Positions 1 through 13,900 of a stretch of DNA of 64,000 nucleotides are shown piece by piece (the stretch's first letter is position 1; each line of letters starts with the position of its first letter). This DNA is from Aptenodytes patagonicus. Its lineage: Eukaryota; Chordata; Aves; Sphenisciformes; Spheniscidae. A program made the translations under genes and the position numbers. The stretch spans positions 123,812,294-123,876,293 of the forward strand of contig NC_134949.1 in NCBI RefSeq assembly GCF_965638725.1, written 5' to 3'. The notes beneath the pieces were generated by a model, which worked only from the letters and a program-made list of their open reading frames with translations, ran no database searches and was not told the DNA's origin.

Positions 1-1851
1 GTGCCAGCTTGTGCTGGCCTGAAGCTTGAGACTTCATGACTGAGCTGTGAAGAATTTCCTCCTCTTCCCTGACTGTCACATGTCTATTCTGTTGTGTACA
101 TGAAGTTGCCAGCACCAGAAGGGTGAGGCTCTGCCAGCCCTTATTTTAAAGGGCAAGTTCTCCTTTCTGCATCAAAAAAATAAGCCAAAGTAACTTGACA
201 GATTTTTAGGGTTTAATAGTATTCTGTAAGAACCGTGTACAGATAAATCTTTAGAAATTATATTCTGTTAATCTGACAGGTATGAGAAGCCCATGGACTG
301 GTTAACTGATATTTGTTAGAAGCTAATAGTCTTAATGACTGACTGTATCCCAAAGCGTTGTTCTGGGTATTATCCTGGGCGGGGGTGTGATGTTACCATT
401 GACCAAGCCTGTAGACTTAGAATAAAACTCAGGTACTGAGACTAAACACTTGAGTGGCAGTTGGTTTTGCAGGCTCCTGTATTCTGGTAAGCTTATCCTC
501 TTTCATGGGTCAGGAAAGTCCTTTGAAGCACATTTCTGTTAAAGAATTATCAAAGCACTGTCAGGAAAAATGAGGATTCTGTATTGCTTGTCTAACAAAT
601 GAATGCTACCTTAGTAGAAGCAGTTGTTAGTCTGTTTATAAGACAGTGGTGCTAATGTTTCCTTCCACTGGTTTTAGCTGGGTTTTAGCTGTTTGTAAAA
701 AAATCTATCATGATTAAAGCCTCTTATGTAAAGCATTTTTGTTTCCTGACAAAAATGCTGAATAAAGGACAGTTGACTAAGGTTGTTACATCATAAATTT
801 CTTGATTAATCTAATTTAGAAAGTAGATGACAGATACTACCCTACTGTACGTTTTATTTGGCTGACAATCAGTGTTAATCTGACCTACAATAAAGGTTAT
901 TTAGCTGAACTGCATTATTTAGTTTAATCCTTCTGTTCCAGTCAGCACACAAAATGTAACTTCTTGAGCCTTAAGCCAATATGACTTTCACTTCCTTTTG
1001 AAATGGATTTAGCAATGCAACTTTTTGGGTTTTTTTTAAAGGTAGCAAACTAAAACATAAGAAGAATCTTTGACCTTTTCTGCTACTCTTAGTCACTTTA
1101 ACTTTTTTTTTCCTTTTTAGAAGCACTCATTGGAATGCTTTATACACTACTTTTTTTTAATGGTTCCATGTTTAGGGTATTGTACTTATTATTTGTTCAT
1201 GTCCTCTATAGATAATTTCAGATAAAACAAAAAAGTGCTGACCCTTGAAAACTGGGTGCAGTTCTCAGCACACACCTAATTTATACTTTCTTCTTAAAAC
1301 TGTTTATAAATATGCATTTTTTATATATATTTAGGCATTTGAACTTTTCAATTTGCTGATTTTTCCAGCTTCTGTCCCTCAAAATTTAATCAAGGGATCA
1401 CTATGTTAAATGTGTATTGGGAAATCTGCTTGTTTTCCTTATAGATACAGACGTCGTGATTATTCTTGGCACGTGAACTGCAGGTTTATGGTTATGATTA
1501 TGCCCACTTATAAATTATTGCAGCGTAGGTGCCTTACGAAAGTGACTTAAGTGTAATGTAGAACTGGTGCTATGGCTTTCCAAGTATTCCTTTAAAAAGT
1601 TCCTAAAATGAACAACAGGTGGTATTTAACTAGAATTTTTAAAAAACAGAAATATTTAAATACATATTTAATTTAATTTTAACTGGAAAATCTGACATTT
1701 TAAAAAGCCATGTAAGCATTTTCTTCCTACTTGGGTGGTCGTGTTTTTTTTAGCCTAGCTAACCTTAATTTAAGTCTATACAAGTTTGTAACTGAGCTGC
1801 CTAGCAATCACTTTGGTGCAACTACTGGATTCTTTTTTCCTTCAATTGTAG

Positions 1852-1972
1852 GGCCGCAGGTCGTTGGGGACCTGTTCCTTGAAGTTATTAGAGCCTTCTA
1901 TTCCTACTGCAAAGATGCACTTGGTTCTGATCTCAGACTTAGCTACAATCAAAGTGGCAACATACTTGCAAG
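1852..1972 (+). CDS. DOP1B: DOP1B window exon 1 (internal exon)
   Basis: Encodes [17 protein letters not shown]. Acceptor TTCAATTGTAG, donor GTATAA. It enters with 2 bases of a codon and leaves with 2 bases (AG). A second AG at 1858-1859 would start the exon at 1860 in phase 0; the true acceptor depends on the upstream exon, which is not in the window. Confidence 0.85.
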
Positions 1973-4900
1973 GTATAACTACAAATTTTCAACTACGAAC
2001 TGAAACTGTGTCATTTATACTGAGCTAACTTATTAAAACCTAACCAATTTAAGGAAATTAAAATTCCTCTGTATAGACGATGAGATTTTTCTGACTTCCC
2101 TTTTTCCCCACACACGCTTGATTTCTCTTTGATTAGCAGAGAAGACAATGAAGTACCCTGCATGTGATTGGTGTTGATTAAATCCAGTTGTATTGGCCAA
2201 GAATCAGTTTGGTGACAGAACTCTTAGCCTTTTGATTTTCAAAGTTGAAGGCTCGATTTCTTTCATCTGGGAGAAAGATGCTCAAACTCTAGCTATTCCA
2301 GAATGACTTAGTCCTTGATTTAAAACAGTCAATGTCTTTTAGCTTGTAGAGAAAGGGGGGAAAAGATTTTAGAACGCATCAGCTAATACTGTGATGTGCA
2401 TGCTTTTAGAATCTTCACTGACATCTGTTTCTTTTTTTTCCTTTTTTTCCCTTTCACACAGTGCAATCAAAGAGAACAAAAACGCTTCAGAAATTGTCAA
2501 AACAGTCAACTTGTTGATCACATCCTTAAGCACGGATTTTCTTTGGGATTACATGACCAAATGTTTCGAAGATTGTTTCAGGTGTTTATGTTGTCAAACA
2601 ATAGTGCTCCTCTTAAAAATACCACTTAAGAGCTATCTGTATAAGACAATAAAGTTTACTGAAGCACTGAAATTCTGAAAGGGACATAATACATTTTAGA
2701 ATCAGACAGATATGTAAGTTGCATCCTAAAATAATTCAAGAATGCGAACAGGTGAACAATTAGACAGAAACTAGCAACCTGAGAACAAAAGAAATTACTT
2801 TCAAAATGACAAATGAAGGAGGAAACGGTTTGGGAGGGGAGGTGGAGAGGTCTTCCTTGGAAGAACAAGTGTTTTTTGAAGAAAAATAAAGATCTCTATC
2901 TTTTTATGTCTTTCTAAATGTAAGAGAGAAGATTATACTTTAAGTAGTAAGATCGTGTATAGAGATTCAATCTGAAAATTAGAAGCACTTTAGCATCCCA
3001 CATGCTACAGTTTGGGTGGTTTTGACAGAATGTTTTGTCCTGCTGTATTAGAAGTCCCATTTTACTTTGCTTCAGAAAGTCTAGCTGTTCAGTATTTTGT
3101 GCTGGTTTTGATGAAGCTTTTTTATTATAACACAAGTTTTGATAGGAAAAAAAGCTTACAAAATAATGTTTCTCTCAATCCAGAAACAAATCCACACAGA
3201 TGAGATATCCTTTTGAAAATATTAGCACTCCTCCTACAGTTTCGGAGCTCTGCACACTATTGGTGTTTCTTCTTGACGTGATTCCTTTGGTAAGGCAACC
3301 TGAAGTTAACTGCTTCAAAGTCTTCAGAAACTTAAAATCAAATAATTCATATTGTGATTGCCTAAAATGAAAACAGGCAAATTGACGTACATGTGCACAT
3401 GCATGCTATGTCCTGCAAAGTGTAGTTTTATGTGCTGACTTACATATGGCTACCCGTGCTATTGCCTAGCAAAATGAAAATTGTTTGCATTTTAAAATAT
3501 GGTGATTCTATCAAAGGAATGAAAAAGTGTACCTTTTGCTTCTTGGGTAAATAAATTCCTGGGACCCTTTGGTCTCCTAGTAGCTGGCTGACTATTGTAA
3601 GATTTTTAGGGTATGAGTCAGTGTTCGTCATGTAGAATGAAGAAAGAAGGAATAGCACTGAAGCAAGTTTGTACAGCTTAACCATTCATGAACTGACTTT
3701 ATCAATCATCAGTGTTGCTAGACAGCTGAATAATAATATGTGATAACTATTTTAAACAATGCTTATTTATTTTAGGAACTCTACTCTGAAGTGCAGACTC
3801 AGTATCTTCCACAGATGCTCAGTTACATGGTGCAGTCTCTCCTGGAAAATATGGAAGCATTAGGTTTACCGGAACTCACTCACGCCTTAAAGACCTGTTT
3901 TAAGGTGCTTAGCAAAGTGCAAATGCCCCCTTCCTATTTGGACATTGAGACAGGAAGTGGAAATGGGGTAGGTGTTTTTCAACTACTCATAGAAGTTTAA
4001 AATTGTTAGTGACATAACTTATTTTAAAATGCTAATTCTCCTAACTTAAACCTAGATGATAACTGCAGCACTAAACATTTTTGAAACGTATCTTCTTTGG
4101 CCCCTTCCAGAGCTACCTGATGCCTTGTTATTCTTACTGGGTATTCAGTTCTGACTTTTTTGAATTATTTGTGACAGTGAAGGAGTATAGTCTTGTCTGA
4201 AACCAGGGCTATAATCCTACCTCTTGAGAAGAATGTGATCTTAATGGTTTTGAAAAGACACTCAGAATCGTGCAGTTGCTAAAGATTCGAGTTGCCAAAT
4301 CAAGCTCAGCTTTATAGCTGGCTAGGTCTGCAAGGCTTTAAATTAATATTTTAGTTTAACACAATGTGGTATTATTTGTGTGCAAGAGACCATGATAGGG
4401 AATGAGGAATAGATGGCATAAAGCAGTCACACAAGCACAGCCTGCCAAAGTTTTGCAGTAGAACAAATGTATGCGTTTGACTAGAAATAATCCAACATAA
4501 GTAATACCGTTCTAGCTGTGAACTGATTTGAAGGAAACATTTCCATTTGCTAAGTATCTGTAGCTATGGATCTGTTGGTGTTTGATGAGTCAAGGTGTGA
4601 GGATTATAGAAGCATTTGTTAGGTTTTAAATGCAGTTGAATTGAACTGCTCACAAATAACTATGTCTCATTATTTTGTAAAAGTAATCTGTATCTGAAAA
4701 TTGCAAATACTAGAAGTTTTTTCTATCACTGCTGTTCCCCAGTGCCTGCCACAGTTCTACATAGTTTAAAATGATCTATGCAGTGCCACATTAACCACAT
4801 GAACATTTCTGGTTCTAGAGCCCAGTGAAAAAGGAGAATGTGGACGTAACCTTGGAGACTAAGTCTGTGCTGCAGGAGGAGGATGAGGCTCCATTCCCGC

Positions 4901-7900
4901 CCCTGAAGTCAGAAGACAGTGGCATTGGTCTAAGTGCTTCCTCCCCAGAGCTCTCTCAGCACTTGGGGGTGCCAACTGTGACCCTTGAGAGAGATGATGT
5001 CTGGAAGAAAGGGGGGAACATTCAGAAGACTTTGTATTGCATCCAAGAGCTGGTTGCCAAGTTTTCCAGTAAATACATTTTTGGGGTGCAGTTTCAAGAA
5101 ACAAGTAACGAAAGCATCTCAGCAATGAATCTGAGTAGAAAAGAGAAAAAAGAGAATGGCTACAGATTACCTGAAAGTGCTGGCAAGAAAAGGAGCCCAT
5201 GGGATGCAAAGCAAATCACTGTACCTCAGTTTAAACAAATGCTTTCAGACTTGTTCTCAGTTCGAGGGTCACCATTCAAGAACAAGAGTTCTAATCCTCT
5301 TCCTTCTGACCGCAACTCTGGTAATAAAAGGGAAAAGGAGGAAGAAGAGTGGGACTTAGAACAAGTGATGCTTGTCTTGGGACCCCTTAGAGGTGACTGC
5401 AAGGAAGCTTTCGCTGCAGCTTGTCACCTTTTGTTGGATTGTACCACATTCCCAGTCTATCTTTCGGAGGAGGAGATGGAACAGTTGTATCTCTCCCTGT
5501 TTCAGGTTCCTGGTAAGAAAAGATTCCTTTACTAGGCAACTTGAGCATTTGAGGATGCAAATAGCAGTGTGAACTTGGCTATTTGCAAGACATGTGACCA
5601 GGGCCAGTAGTAATGCCTTTTGACAGGGCTGAAGGCAGGTTGCATGTGAATTAAAGACTTACCCACATCAGCATGTGTTTGGTGTCTTGCGGTTGAGGGA
5701 CAATTTTTACCAAGCTTTTTAAATTCACATTCTTTTGAAAGCTTTCACTACAAAACTTGTAGCTGAAGGGATGAAAAGGCATGGTTCAGGATTTTCAGGA
5801 AATCCGTGTCCCTCCTCCCCCCCCCCCCCCCCCCCAAAAAAAAAAGGGATGCGTTGGAGGAAGATGGGTGTAAGTGGAAAACTGGAGCTCTAAACCATAA
5901 CAGAAGCAAAAACAGCTCTTTCCTTAACCCTCAGAATTCAAAGGAGTCTGTTGTAAGCTAACATATAAGAATAACCTTGTATAATTGGAGGGCCTGTTTA
6001 TTCTGGGAATTCAAGTTCATTAGCTTTAGCAGGAGCAGTTATTGGCCTGAAGGCTAGTTGACAAGATAGGTTTGTAGTGAATGGAGAGGTGGGAAACTGG
6101 AAAATTGGGTTCTCTTCCTCACCTCACTACAAATTTCTGCTGTCTTCCTTAGCAAAGTGATGATAAGCCCATTATCTACATGGGTGAGCGATCTGCTTGA
6201 CATGGACACTTATGCATATCTGCAGTGCCTTCCATGTGGTCAGCAATGTAGCTGTACTTAGAAGGCTTGCTTTCATAATTGTGTTTCTTTGGAATACCAT
6301 CCTAGGATTATAGAAGTTTATTTTCAAAATTCTTTTCAACTGCACACCCTGGAGAATACAGTAAGGTTTAAAGCCAAAAGGAGAGAACATCTGATAATGA
6401 AGGTCTGGGTCGAATGTGATACAGAAGTTGTCTGATGTGGAGAAGGAGGAGTTGTCACTTTGTTGTGGTAGTAAAGCAGTTAAAACATTTGCTTTTGAAG
6501 CCAGACGTGTGAACTCATACTTCAGACTGTCTCCAGTCAAGCCTTAATAAAACTTTATCTGATTATTCACTCAGGAGAGGCAAAGGTTGCTTGACTTGAT
6601 GTTAGCCATACCAGTTCCTTGTGTGCTTCGTGGTTTCTGAAATGCTATGCCTCAATGCTACCCGAAGGAGTATCCTTGGATCAACAGACCTCTGTTGTTG
6701 TTTTTGACAATGACAGCTGGAAAACAGCAGCTGTAAAAACTAGTTGTGAATAAACATAAACTGGAAAGCAGAAATGCACTAGTTACTGGGTTGCTGAGGT
6801 CCTGCAAGAGCTTTCTGCTGGGAGAAATAGGGAAAAGAATATAACTTGCTTTGAAGCAAGTCCCTTCTGAAGTAAGGGACTTGATGATAGCATGACAGTT
6901 GGATTTGGGCAGTCATTTTTGTCTCTTGGTCCTGTGAGCTCGATTGAAGAATTCTTGAAAATATGACCATAACCTTGAGATTATTCAAAAACTTTTTTCT
7001 CACTTATCTTCTGAGAAGGTTGTGATGCCAGCTTCCCTCTGTGGCTGAAGTCCTTAATGACAATATGCTGTTGTGTGAATGACTGCTATGTTCAGAACGT
7101 GTCCATCTTCACGCTGCTGGAGGTCATCAACCATTCCCAGTCACTGGCACTTGTGATGGAAGACAGAATGAAGCGGTACAAAGTGTCTGGCCACAACCCC
7201 TTCTTTGGAAAGCTACAGATGGTCACCCTTCCTCCCATTGCTCCTGGAGTTCTAAAGATCATCTCAGAGAAAACGGATTTCTACCAGGTGTCAATTTTCT
7301 TTTTCTTTTTTACGCTGAACCTCTAAGGATGGGGTGGGAAAGTAAATGTTATTTGCATGGATGTTTGGGGGCAGCATGTTTGTGTTACAATGACACGCTG
7401 CTGGTTTTTGCTTCCACAACCACTTGAAAGCAATTGCATTCTTCTTTGTGTGCTTCCCAACAGGATGTTCAAAAGTGGCAGGTTATTTTCAAATTGCTAG
7501 TTGGTTTTGTGCCCAAATTCTTGGGGGCTAGGTATAGTTGATTTCTGACTTGAAAGATTTGGTTTCATTAGCTTGAAAGCTACACTTTAGAGAACTTTGA
7601 TACCACTCTAAGTTTTTAGATAAGAGGAAATGTTAGTGGGTGAATAATAATGAAAATATTCCGTCCTTGTTTTGAGTTTATATATTTCAAAGATGCTTTC
7701 CTTCTCCTGACCATTTCTTGATGTTAGTGTTGGTAAGAGGGTTGGTTCCAAGATCTTTTTCTTAATTACTGTGTTTCCAATTACTGTGCCTGACATATAC
7801 AATCTGTTAAGTTTTGACCCAGAAAACAGGAGCAGAAATGCTTTTCTTAACTTCTGGTGCACATACATTTGAATTACCTGTCCTACTAGGGTAGGAGAGT

Positions 7901-10900
7901 TGCATTCCTTTACGTCTGAGTGTATGACCTGAATTCTTGCTCTTTGCTAAACTAAGACAATTTGGAAATCCCTTTTGGTAATAGAGGGCATTTATGCAAT
8001 GGAAAGCTTTTAAGTCAGGGAAGAAATGGCTATTATTATTATTATTATTATTATTTGTTATTTTTCCCTAGAGAGTAGCCTGTGTGCTCTGGAATCAGCT
8101 AAACAAAGAGACACGGGAGCATCATATTGCCTGTGTGGAACTGTTCTACAGGCTGCACTGCTTGGCACCCTCAGCAAATATCTGCGAAGACATTATCTGC
8201 CATGCGCTTTTGGATTATGATAAAGTAAGTCCTGTATTCACTGAAGCCCCTTCATCACTGTAGAGTTGTTCCAGTGCTTCCCAGACTGCCTCCAGTTTCC
8301 TTCCACCCCACGTCTTCACTCCCATGGTCCCTCTGTCTTCCAGGAGTCCGACAGACTCTGTCCACGCCTTTACAGTTCCCTGGGATTTATTCATCATGGG
8401 ACTACTGCTAAACTTAATCCCTGGATACAAGCTCTATCAGTCAATGCTGGAGCTTTTTTAGTTTCAGCCCAAATCATGTAGTATCTAAAAACTTGCAGTT
8501 TTTGTCATTATTTCCAAACTGACCCAGCTCCGCCAATAACTCTAAAATAATTTTATTTTGTGTTGATTTTATAAACTGCATATTCCAACAAAAGACTTTA
8601 TCACCTTGTAAGTGTATGTCAACATAATGTTGACCCTGTGTCCACCTTAGTATTTAGTTCTCATAATAGGTAAGCTGTATTTTAAGTGAGCCAGTTACTA
8701 ATTATTTTACTTGCCTAGTTTAATGACAGAACAGTTCTTTAATAACTTACATTATATTTGTAAGAAGTGTCTTGCACAATAGAAATTAAAACAGCCACCT
8801 TCAGTCTTCATTATTGTTTTCGTGTCTGCTTTTGAAACTTAAAAGTTTGGAAACCTTTTAGAAGCTTTCAAACAAAATTACTAATAATAAACACTACCTA
8901 ATATACCAGTGTCTTCCCATTTGTCATCCAACTTTTAAACCTCCCTGACACCAAAACAAGACTAAAATGTTTATACACAAGAGTCCTGAAATACATTTTT
9001 GGTGTATTGGCATGTCTTTTTTTGCTCCTACAAACACTGTGGCTGTTAAGTTTTGGTTGTGCATTCATGGATACATGGCATTTTGGTTTAGTCTGCTGCA
9101 AAATAGAAAAGTGCTCTCAAACTACCTGAGAAGGATTAGCAGTCATCTACACAATAACGGTTGTTCTGCTAGAGGTTTAAAAGTCTCACTAAAATTTTAC
9201 TTAGAGATAAATGCTGCAAAAAATACATATCTGTCTTGTTTCCTTGCAAAGGGGACAAGGCTGGAAGCACTGTTCAGATTCTCTGTCATGTGGCATCTGA
9301 CCAGAGAGATCCAAGGCAGCAGAGTGACTTCTCACAATCGGTCCTTTGATAGGTATTTTCCATTTCCACTGGCTTAGTCTTACATTCATATATTTAACTA
9401 TATCATGCTTTGTTCTGTTCTTTTTTCTGAGGTGGGAAAAAGTTCTCTGTAGAGAGACCAAAAAATGAGCAAAAGGAAGACCTTCAACTTTCTTGCACTA
9501 TTACCTTTGCAAAGCACTCTGGGTGCATGGTGCACTTTCTTGTGTGAAGGAAGCTTCTGTAAAAATAGAAAGAGCTTCATATATGAAGAGTAGCTTGCAG
9601 ACAAGTTTCTGCATAGCAGACGTTTTTTATCTTGGAGTGGGTTAGATTTTTTTTCCAAAAAAAATAGAACCAACTACTTGTGCAAAAAAAAAAATTATCT
9701 TATTTTAGTTTTATTTCCTATTTACGAGATCATAATCTCTGTATAAAATGAGGCAAAAGCATTAAGAGTCTTTCTAAATAAATGTGTGAAAGAACTTTAA
9801 AATATGCTGCTCTTCTAGAGTGTGAGTGTATGTATGGCCTTGCTTCTACAAACGCATGTGTACTTGACCTCAACTCCAGAAAATGTGCATGATCAAGCTA
9901 TTGTTAGCAGACATGAGCCATTGGCTGGTGCTTACTTGAACATGCTCTATGTCTGTTCCCTGCCACTATTTTGTTGTTTGCATTAACTTTTTTAGGGATT
10001 TCAATTGTACTTCTTTGTTCTGATTTCTCCACTCAGGTCTCTGTTTGTGGTACTGGACAGTCTCAATTGTTCAGATGGTGCAATTGGTGCTGCAGCACAG
10101 GGCTGGCTGATCCGTGCTCTTTCACTTAATGATGTTGCACGGATTCTTGAACCAGTCCTGCTGCTGCTGCTTCATCCAAAGACACAGCGCACGTCCATCC
10201 ACTACATCAAACAGAAAAATTCGGCAGGTAAAACTGTTTTAGGACTGAAACTGTAAGTGCTAACATAGCATTGCATACTCCTGAACACCTACTGAAGGTA
10301 GCCTCTGAAGTGCAATGGCATCCTATTACCCTGAGTTGTCTTGTATCAGTGCCATAGATTCCTCCTCATCTAAGTACCTCTAGTGATGCCTAAAACAGAG
10401 TTCAGGAGTAAGTCATGCTAGTTGAAGGCCTAATGATCCTTTCTATTACGGTGGCTGCACCTACACTGTTGGTTTGGATTGTTCCCTGCTTTGCTCTGGG
10501 ATCTTGTCCCACACTTCTCATTGCCATTCCCAGATAATCCACACTGCATGTATGTTCACTGTTCACAGGATCCCTTCTTGAGCAAAACTAGGTCTGCAAC
10601 CAAAGGAAATCCAGGAGCAGTTTGGTGACTATGTCAGTCCAGGAACTGTTCCAGTAGGCAGGATGGACAGGCAAATCTCACCCTCTCCGCCCAGTCTTGC
10701 CCCAGCACACCATGCACCCTTATACCAGGTTTCTTTATTCAGAATATTTTTTGTTAATGATTCCCTCAGCATCATGTTAAAATAATCAGACAGGTTGTGA
10801 GGAACATCTTGCTGTTTAGGACACACCACACAAAAAAAAAAAAAACCTGATTCTGCTAACTTCTAAAAATTAAAATATCTTTGTCCAAAGAAGAGCCATC

Positions 10901-13900
10901 TCGATTCAAGAGGATAGCTGAGCCCTTGTGGCATACGTCTTGAGGTATCCCAGAGCTAGGATGTAGAAGGAAAGAGAGATGTTTGGAATTGAAGATGATC
11001 TCCAGCCACCCAAATTTAGGAATGTGGCAGGGCGTCTTTACCTTGACAGGCTAAATTTGACAGCTGGAAGATGTCCATTTTAAGACCTGTAATGAGAACC
11101 ATTGTGAACCACATATGATCTGTGTGTCAAATGTGGAATAGACAAGTGTGAGAGAGACCTGTGGGGAGCAGCTGAGGAAGACTGAGACAGGTGTGGAGCC
11201 AGGGTTCGCTCCAAGTGCGGAGTACTGCGAAGGCTGGCAATCTGTTGAGGTTTGGGATTGCTGGGAGTGGTATGGATATAAGACACTCTGCACCATTTGG
11301 CCCAAGTAGGCAAGGTTGTTTCCTGGAGCAGAGCAGGAAGACAGTGGAGAAGTGTCTGGTAGTTTTGTGTAAAGAAACTTCCGTGTCACCTGTCTCATTA
11401 CTGTTAACCTAGCTGTCGGCTTGCATAATTGTCTTTCTGTCTTGATTGGCAAATAGTTAGATGGCAGATATTTATAGCATCCAACGGAACCTGTTTATTA
11501 GATACTATACAAACACAGAGCTAATATATTCCTTCTTTGTTCCACAGCATGTAATCAAGGAAAACAGCTCTTTAAAAAAAAAAAAAAAAAAAAAATTCCT
11601 CTGTTGCTATCTTTCTCATTTCTCTCCTGATCTCAACAAACATTTTATGCTCAGGAAGCATAAAAAAAAATTGTCACATCTAGGGAGTCATAGCATAAGA
11701 GAAACAGTCCGTGCTTTATGTTTTGATCCTATTCTCTTGCGCTTACAGTAGCTTAGGACCGTTCTACCACTTTAAAAAAGATAATTCTTGCCTTAACCCA
11801 GTTTTTTTTTTAGCTCCGCTTGTTACAATTAATAGTAGACTAGAGCAGTGTAGCTTTTTAACCTTTTTTTTTCTTACAATGATTTATTCAATATAAAGCA
11901 TGTTGTGTGAAATAGACAATTATATGCTCTTTTTGAAAAAAATAAAATTTTTTTTTCAGAAGATATACGTGATTGGCTTTGCAAGAAAAAGGCCTCTTTC
12001 AAAGAGTCTGGCATCTCTGAGAGCAATTCCGAGGAAAACCTTCCACTGAGCCAGTTTACTACCGTGGATAGAGAAGCAATTTGGGCAGAAGTGGAAAAAG
12101 ATCCAGAGAAGTCAGAGTTAAAAACTGAACAGTCTGAAAACAGCGGCTATTGTAATCCAGTAACTTCACATGAAGCAGATGGTGACCAGGATAATAGTGA
12201 GCACACAGAATCAGCAGACACCAGCACAGGCCATGACAGTGAAAATACATCCTCTTTTTCTCCTTCTCTGGAGCTGCAAGAAGTGAGCAATGAGGACAAT
12301 GACAGTGCTGCAACCGATGGTAGAGAGACCACAAACCATGTGAGTTCTCTCAATGCGTTCCTTGCTGAAAGCTCCAAATCCAGTGTAGCACTAAACCTTG
12401 TGCGTGCTGACTCTGAGAGGACTCATGCATCAGAGTCTCTGTCGAGTGATGAAGAGGTGGACTTGGAACTCCAGGAAATTACCCATTCTAGGTTGCTCAA
12501 GCAGCAGAAGGAAAAACAGGAGATGATTGAGGCTCTGTTCAAACACATGCTGCTATATTTGCAGCCTTATGATTCTAAGAGGGTATTGTATGCTTTTTCT
12601 GTTCTGGAGGCAGTGCTTAAAACAAACCCTAAAGAATTTATTGAAGCTGTAGCTAGTACAAGCATGGATACCAGCTCCACAGCACATTTGAATCTTATTT
12701 ACAATCTGTTAGCTCGCCATCAGGAAGCTCTTGTAGGGCAGAGTTTTTATGGCAAGCTTCAGACTCAGTCCCCAACCATGTGTCCCCATTCTCTTCTAAT
12801 AGAATTGCTCACTTACCTCTGTCTCAGTTTTCTGCGCTCATATTATCCATGCTACTTGAAGGTCACACACAGAGATGTGCTTGGCAACAGAGATGTTCAG
12901 GTAAAAAGCGTGGAAGTCCTGATTAGAATGATGACGCAGCTAGCTACCATGGCAAAGGCAGCAGAGAATAAGAACGTAGAGTTCATACACAATTTGCTAG
13001 GAAGATGCAAAATTCAGGAGTTTGTTCTTCTTTCTTTGTCTGCATCTATGTATACAAGTCAGAAACGGTATGAACTGCTTATGGCAGATGAAGTTGTTAA
13101 TGTTCCTGAAGAAGAACTCTTTGAAGAGAGCCTAATCAATTTTGGGCATGATCAAATATGGAGCGAACACCCACTCCAGATTGAGTTACTGAAGCTCTTG
13201 CAGGTATTGATTGTCTTGGAGCACCATCTTGGACAGACTCATGAGGAGCAGGAGAATCAGCCAGACCTCTCTAAGGAATGGCAGCAGGCTCTTAATTTCC
13301 AGCAGGCTATTGGTGCAATGCAATATGTCTATCCACACCCAATAACTTCACAGGGATTATTCGTCTCTGCTGTGGTTAGAGGACTGCAACCAGAGTATGG
13401 CTATGGGATGCATCCCACTTGGGTAGGCTTAGTCACATGCTCCCTGCCCTATTTTGGGAAGTCTTTAGGCTGGACTGTGGCACCATTTGTTGTACAGATA
13501 TGCAAAAACCTGGATGAGCTTGTCAAACAGTATGAAAATGAAGCTGTGAAGACATCTGCAAAAACATCTGCAAGGTAAGAGGCGTCTGCAGTGTGGGATT
13601 TGTTATGCTGAAACTTTTTTTGAGTTCTTCTTACCAGAGTGTAGTGCATAGTAATTTACTGTTTTAGCATTGTGGCTCCCAGAGTTTGATCCTCAAACCC
13701 TGCTGCACATGCAGGCATCTGTCCCTTGAGCCCAGCTGCGGTGGAGGCAGTTTTGTTGCAGCAGGGCTCGCTGCGGTTGCAAGAATGACCAGCAGCTGTC
13801 ATACTTCCTGTCCCCCTCTGCCTGCCATTCAAGTAAAAAGAAGTTCCCAGTTTTGAAAAAAACGGAGGATTTTGGAGGACTAACTGGGGAGAGACACCCT

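Noticed and set aside
4859-5209. Minus-strand open frame of 116 codons inside DOP1B exon 5
   Set aside because: It is the complement of a well-supported coding exon, and its composition mirrors that exon's codons.
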